Under the pieces are notes generated by a model, which saw only the letters and a program-made list of their open reading frames with translations, did no database searches and was not told the origin of the DNA. Source: Nocardia miyunensis NBRC 108239 (lineage in GTDB: Bacteria; Actinomycetota; Actinomycetes; Mycobacteriales; Mycobacteriaceae). From it: DNA of 64,000 bases. The stretch is from the NCBI RefSeq assembly GCF_001613065.1, contig NZ_BDBQ01000014.1:62001-126000 (forward strand), in the 5' to 3' direction. Made by a program: the position numbers and the translations under genes. Positions 62,873 to 64,000 of this stretch are shown in pieces. Every line of letters starts with the position of its first letter. Position 1 is the first letter of the stretch.

Positions 62873-63637
62873 TCAGGACGCGGGCACCGCGACGGCTGAA
62901 CGTTCCACCGTGAGCAGGCTCGCCTCGTTGTGTTCGGCGTGGTACGCGCGCCCACCGCCGTTGATTCCGAACAGTCGCTTGGACCACAGCAGCCACAGCA
63001 CCGCGGCGATGTTGATCACCAGCGCCCCGGCGCGCAGCACGGTGATCTTCTCGGTCAGCTCGTAGACCTCCAGCGGCAGGAAGATCGCGGTGGCGATGAC
63101 GGCGAAGTACTCGCCCCAGCGCTGGGCCAGCCACAGCCCGACCGCCTCGATGAATTCGATCGCGGCGTAGACCAGCAGGCCGACCGCGATCAGGCTGAGC
63201 ACCGTCGGCGAGAGCTTCCACCCCTGCTCGATGAAGTGCACGATCTTGGAATTGTCCGGGTTCCAGCCGATCTGATCGGCCAGGGGCTTGATCAGCGGCA
63301 TCTCCTTCTCGAACGCCGCGCGCAGCTGATGCTGCGATTTGCGCACCTTGAACACTCCCGCGCCGAGTGCCACGAAAACCAGGCCGCGCAGGACCCGTTC
63401 GATCGCCAGGAATCGCATGATGAACCGGTCCCGCAGCAGCCGCCCGCGCGGCACCTCCGGCGCCTCGTCGGCCGGACCGCGGCCCGCGGGCTCGCCGATC
63501 ACGAAGTCACCGCAGCGCAGGCAGCGCCACGCGGTACCCGCCGGAGTCGAAACATGTAGGCGTGCAGCGAGTTCGGGCTCATCGGGTGCGTAGGTGGCAT
63601 GCCCCCGCCAAGAGCAGGACCGCAGACTGAAATCCAT
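62873..63637 (-). CDS. DUF2127 membrane protein with N-terminal zinc-ribbon-like CxxC
   Basis: 254 residues. An N-terminal CxxC segment (TAWRCLRCGDFVIGEPAG) precedes FLAIERVLRGLVFVALGAGVF and three further hydrophobic helices (LSLIAVGLLVYAAIEFIEAVGLWLA, GEYFAVIATAIFLPLEVYEL, AGALVINIAAVLWLLWS), the DUF2127 pattern. Function unknown. It is closely linked to jetA (3 bp), so the two may be co-transcribed, though it is not a known Wadjet subunit. Confidence 0.75.
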   Translation of the reverse strand: MDFSLRSCSWRGHATYAPDEPELAARLHVSTPAGTAWRCLRCGDFVIGEPAGRGPADEAPEVPRGRLLRDRFIMRFLAIERVLRGLVFVALGAGVFKVRKSQHQLRAAFEKEMPLIKPLADQIGWNPDNSKIVHFIEQGWKLSPTVLSLIAVGLLVYAAIEFIEAVGLWLAQRWGEYFAVIATAIFLPLEVYELTEKITVLRAGALVINIAAVLWLLWSKRLFGINGGGRAYHAEHNEASLLTVERSAVAVPAS

Positions 63638-63660
63638 TGGTGGAGCCTAACAAGACCTGG

Positions 63661-64000
63661 TTACGGTGTTGCCAGCTCGCGCAATTGGTCGAGGTAGGTG
63701 CGGGTGCGCGGATCCTCGGGGTGGCGCTCGATCATCTCGCGGGCGGTTTCGCTGGCTATCCACATCAGCGACGGTAGGGAGCGGCGGGTTCCCTTGAAGG
63801 CGCGCAGGCCCTCGTCGACGGCCAGATCCAGGTCTCCGTCGCGCACGGCCACCACCGCGAGGGTCAGGCGCGCCTCGGAGACCCGCATGGGTTTGAGAAT
63901 GGTGTCGCCGGGGCCCGTGGAGGTTCGGATCACCTGGTGCGCATAGCTTCGCGCCAACTGGTTCTCGCCGATGACGCGGCTGCAGTCCATGGCGTAGAAG
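63661..64000 (-). CDS. C-terminal part of a TPR-like regulatory protein (partial)
   Basis: The frame runs in from the right edge (codons FYAMDCSRVIGENQ) and ends at 63661. Helical, TPR-like repeats: RVSEARLTLAVVAVRDGDLDLAVDEGLRAF, then SLPSLMWIASETAREMIERHPEDPRTRTYLDQL. This resembles the C-terminal region of actinobacterial XRE-type helix-turn-helix regulators, but the DNA-binding part is outside the window. Confidence 0.55.
   Translation of the reverse strand, partial: FYAMDCSRVIGENQLARSYAHQVIRTSTGPGDTILKPMRVSEARLTLAVVAVRDGDLDLAVDEGLRAFKGTRRSLPSLMWIASETAREMIERHPEDPRTRTYLDQLRELATP

Overview
The window is high-GC, gene-dense actinobacterial DNA. Many products resemble mycobacterial ones that I recognise from memory: a CYP136-type P450 beside a TetR gene, GabD2, a Pat/HisC2 aromatic aminotransferase and an Rv3520c-type F420 oxidoreductase. 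A stressosome operon and a type II Wadjet-like cassette point to the Nocardia/Rhodococcus side of the Mycobacteriales, most likely Nocardia. This is inference; no rRNA or marker gene is present.

Layout. 0-5 kb: type II NADH dehydrogenase, TetR and a divergent CYP136-like P450, then a secreted beta-lactamase-like serine hydrolase. 5.8-15.2 kb: recC-recB-recD as one overlapping operon, with RecB carrying an unusual ~275-residue disordered N-terminus. 15.4-18.7 kb: TetR with a clear operator over the promoter of a GabD2-type aldehyde dehydrogenase and an SDR. 18.9-23.2 kb: a three-gene SPFH / zinc-ribbon / membrane-protein operon resembling the Bacillus YdjGHI membrane system. 23.5-29.1 kb: PrmC-related methyltransferase, YdcF protein, a FolD-like protein lacking the catalytic Lys, an L,D-transpeptidase, a cyclodeaminase/cyclohydrolase-family protein and an F420 oxidoreductase. 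29.2-34.5 kb: a stressosome operon (rsbR-rsbS-rsbT-rsbX and a RsbU_N-PAS-GAF-phosphatase-kinase fusion) plus a separate RsbV-like STAS gene, headed by a SigF/SigB-type promoter, with no sigma factor gene. 34.6-38.5 kb: MarR, class I fumarase with an IdeR-like box, and a Tat-exported bicovalent flavin oxidase.

39.6-55.3 kb looks like a compact, unusual biosynthetic gene cluster. It contains an NTF2-like protein, a medium-chain dehydrogenase, an MppJ-like methyltransferase, an MFS exporter, an aromatic aminotransferase, TetR, an amino-acid permease, an FMN alpha-hydroxyacid oxidase, RidA, a StrR/NovG-type ParB-like activator, an O-methyltransferase-fold protein lacking the usual catalytic His, one polypeptide fusing a cytochrome P450 to an NRPS adenylation and carrier domain, and an alpha/beta hydrolase. 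The fusion keeps the C-A linker signature, so a P450 sits where a condensation domain would be. With the hydrolase it resembles the A-T/P450/thioesterase logic for beta-hydroxylated aromatic amino acids in aminocoumarin and glycopeptide pathways. I predict a modified aromatic amino acid as product. Recurrent 14-bp sites upstream of both the exporter and the TetR gene suggest a local repressor-exporter circuit.

55.3-62.9 kb: a type II Wadjet-like cassette (JetA, JetB, JetC) whose nuclease gene jetD is absent from the position where it would be expected. The last cluster gene overlaps the end of jetC there. The window ends with a DUF2127 membrane protein and the C-terminal part of a TPR-like regulator.
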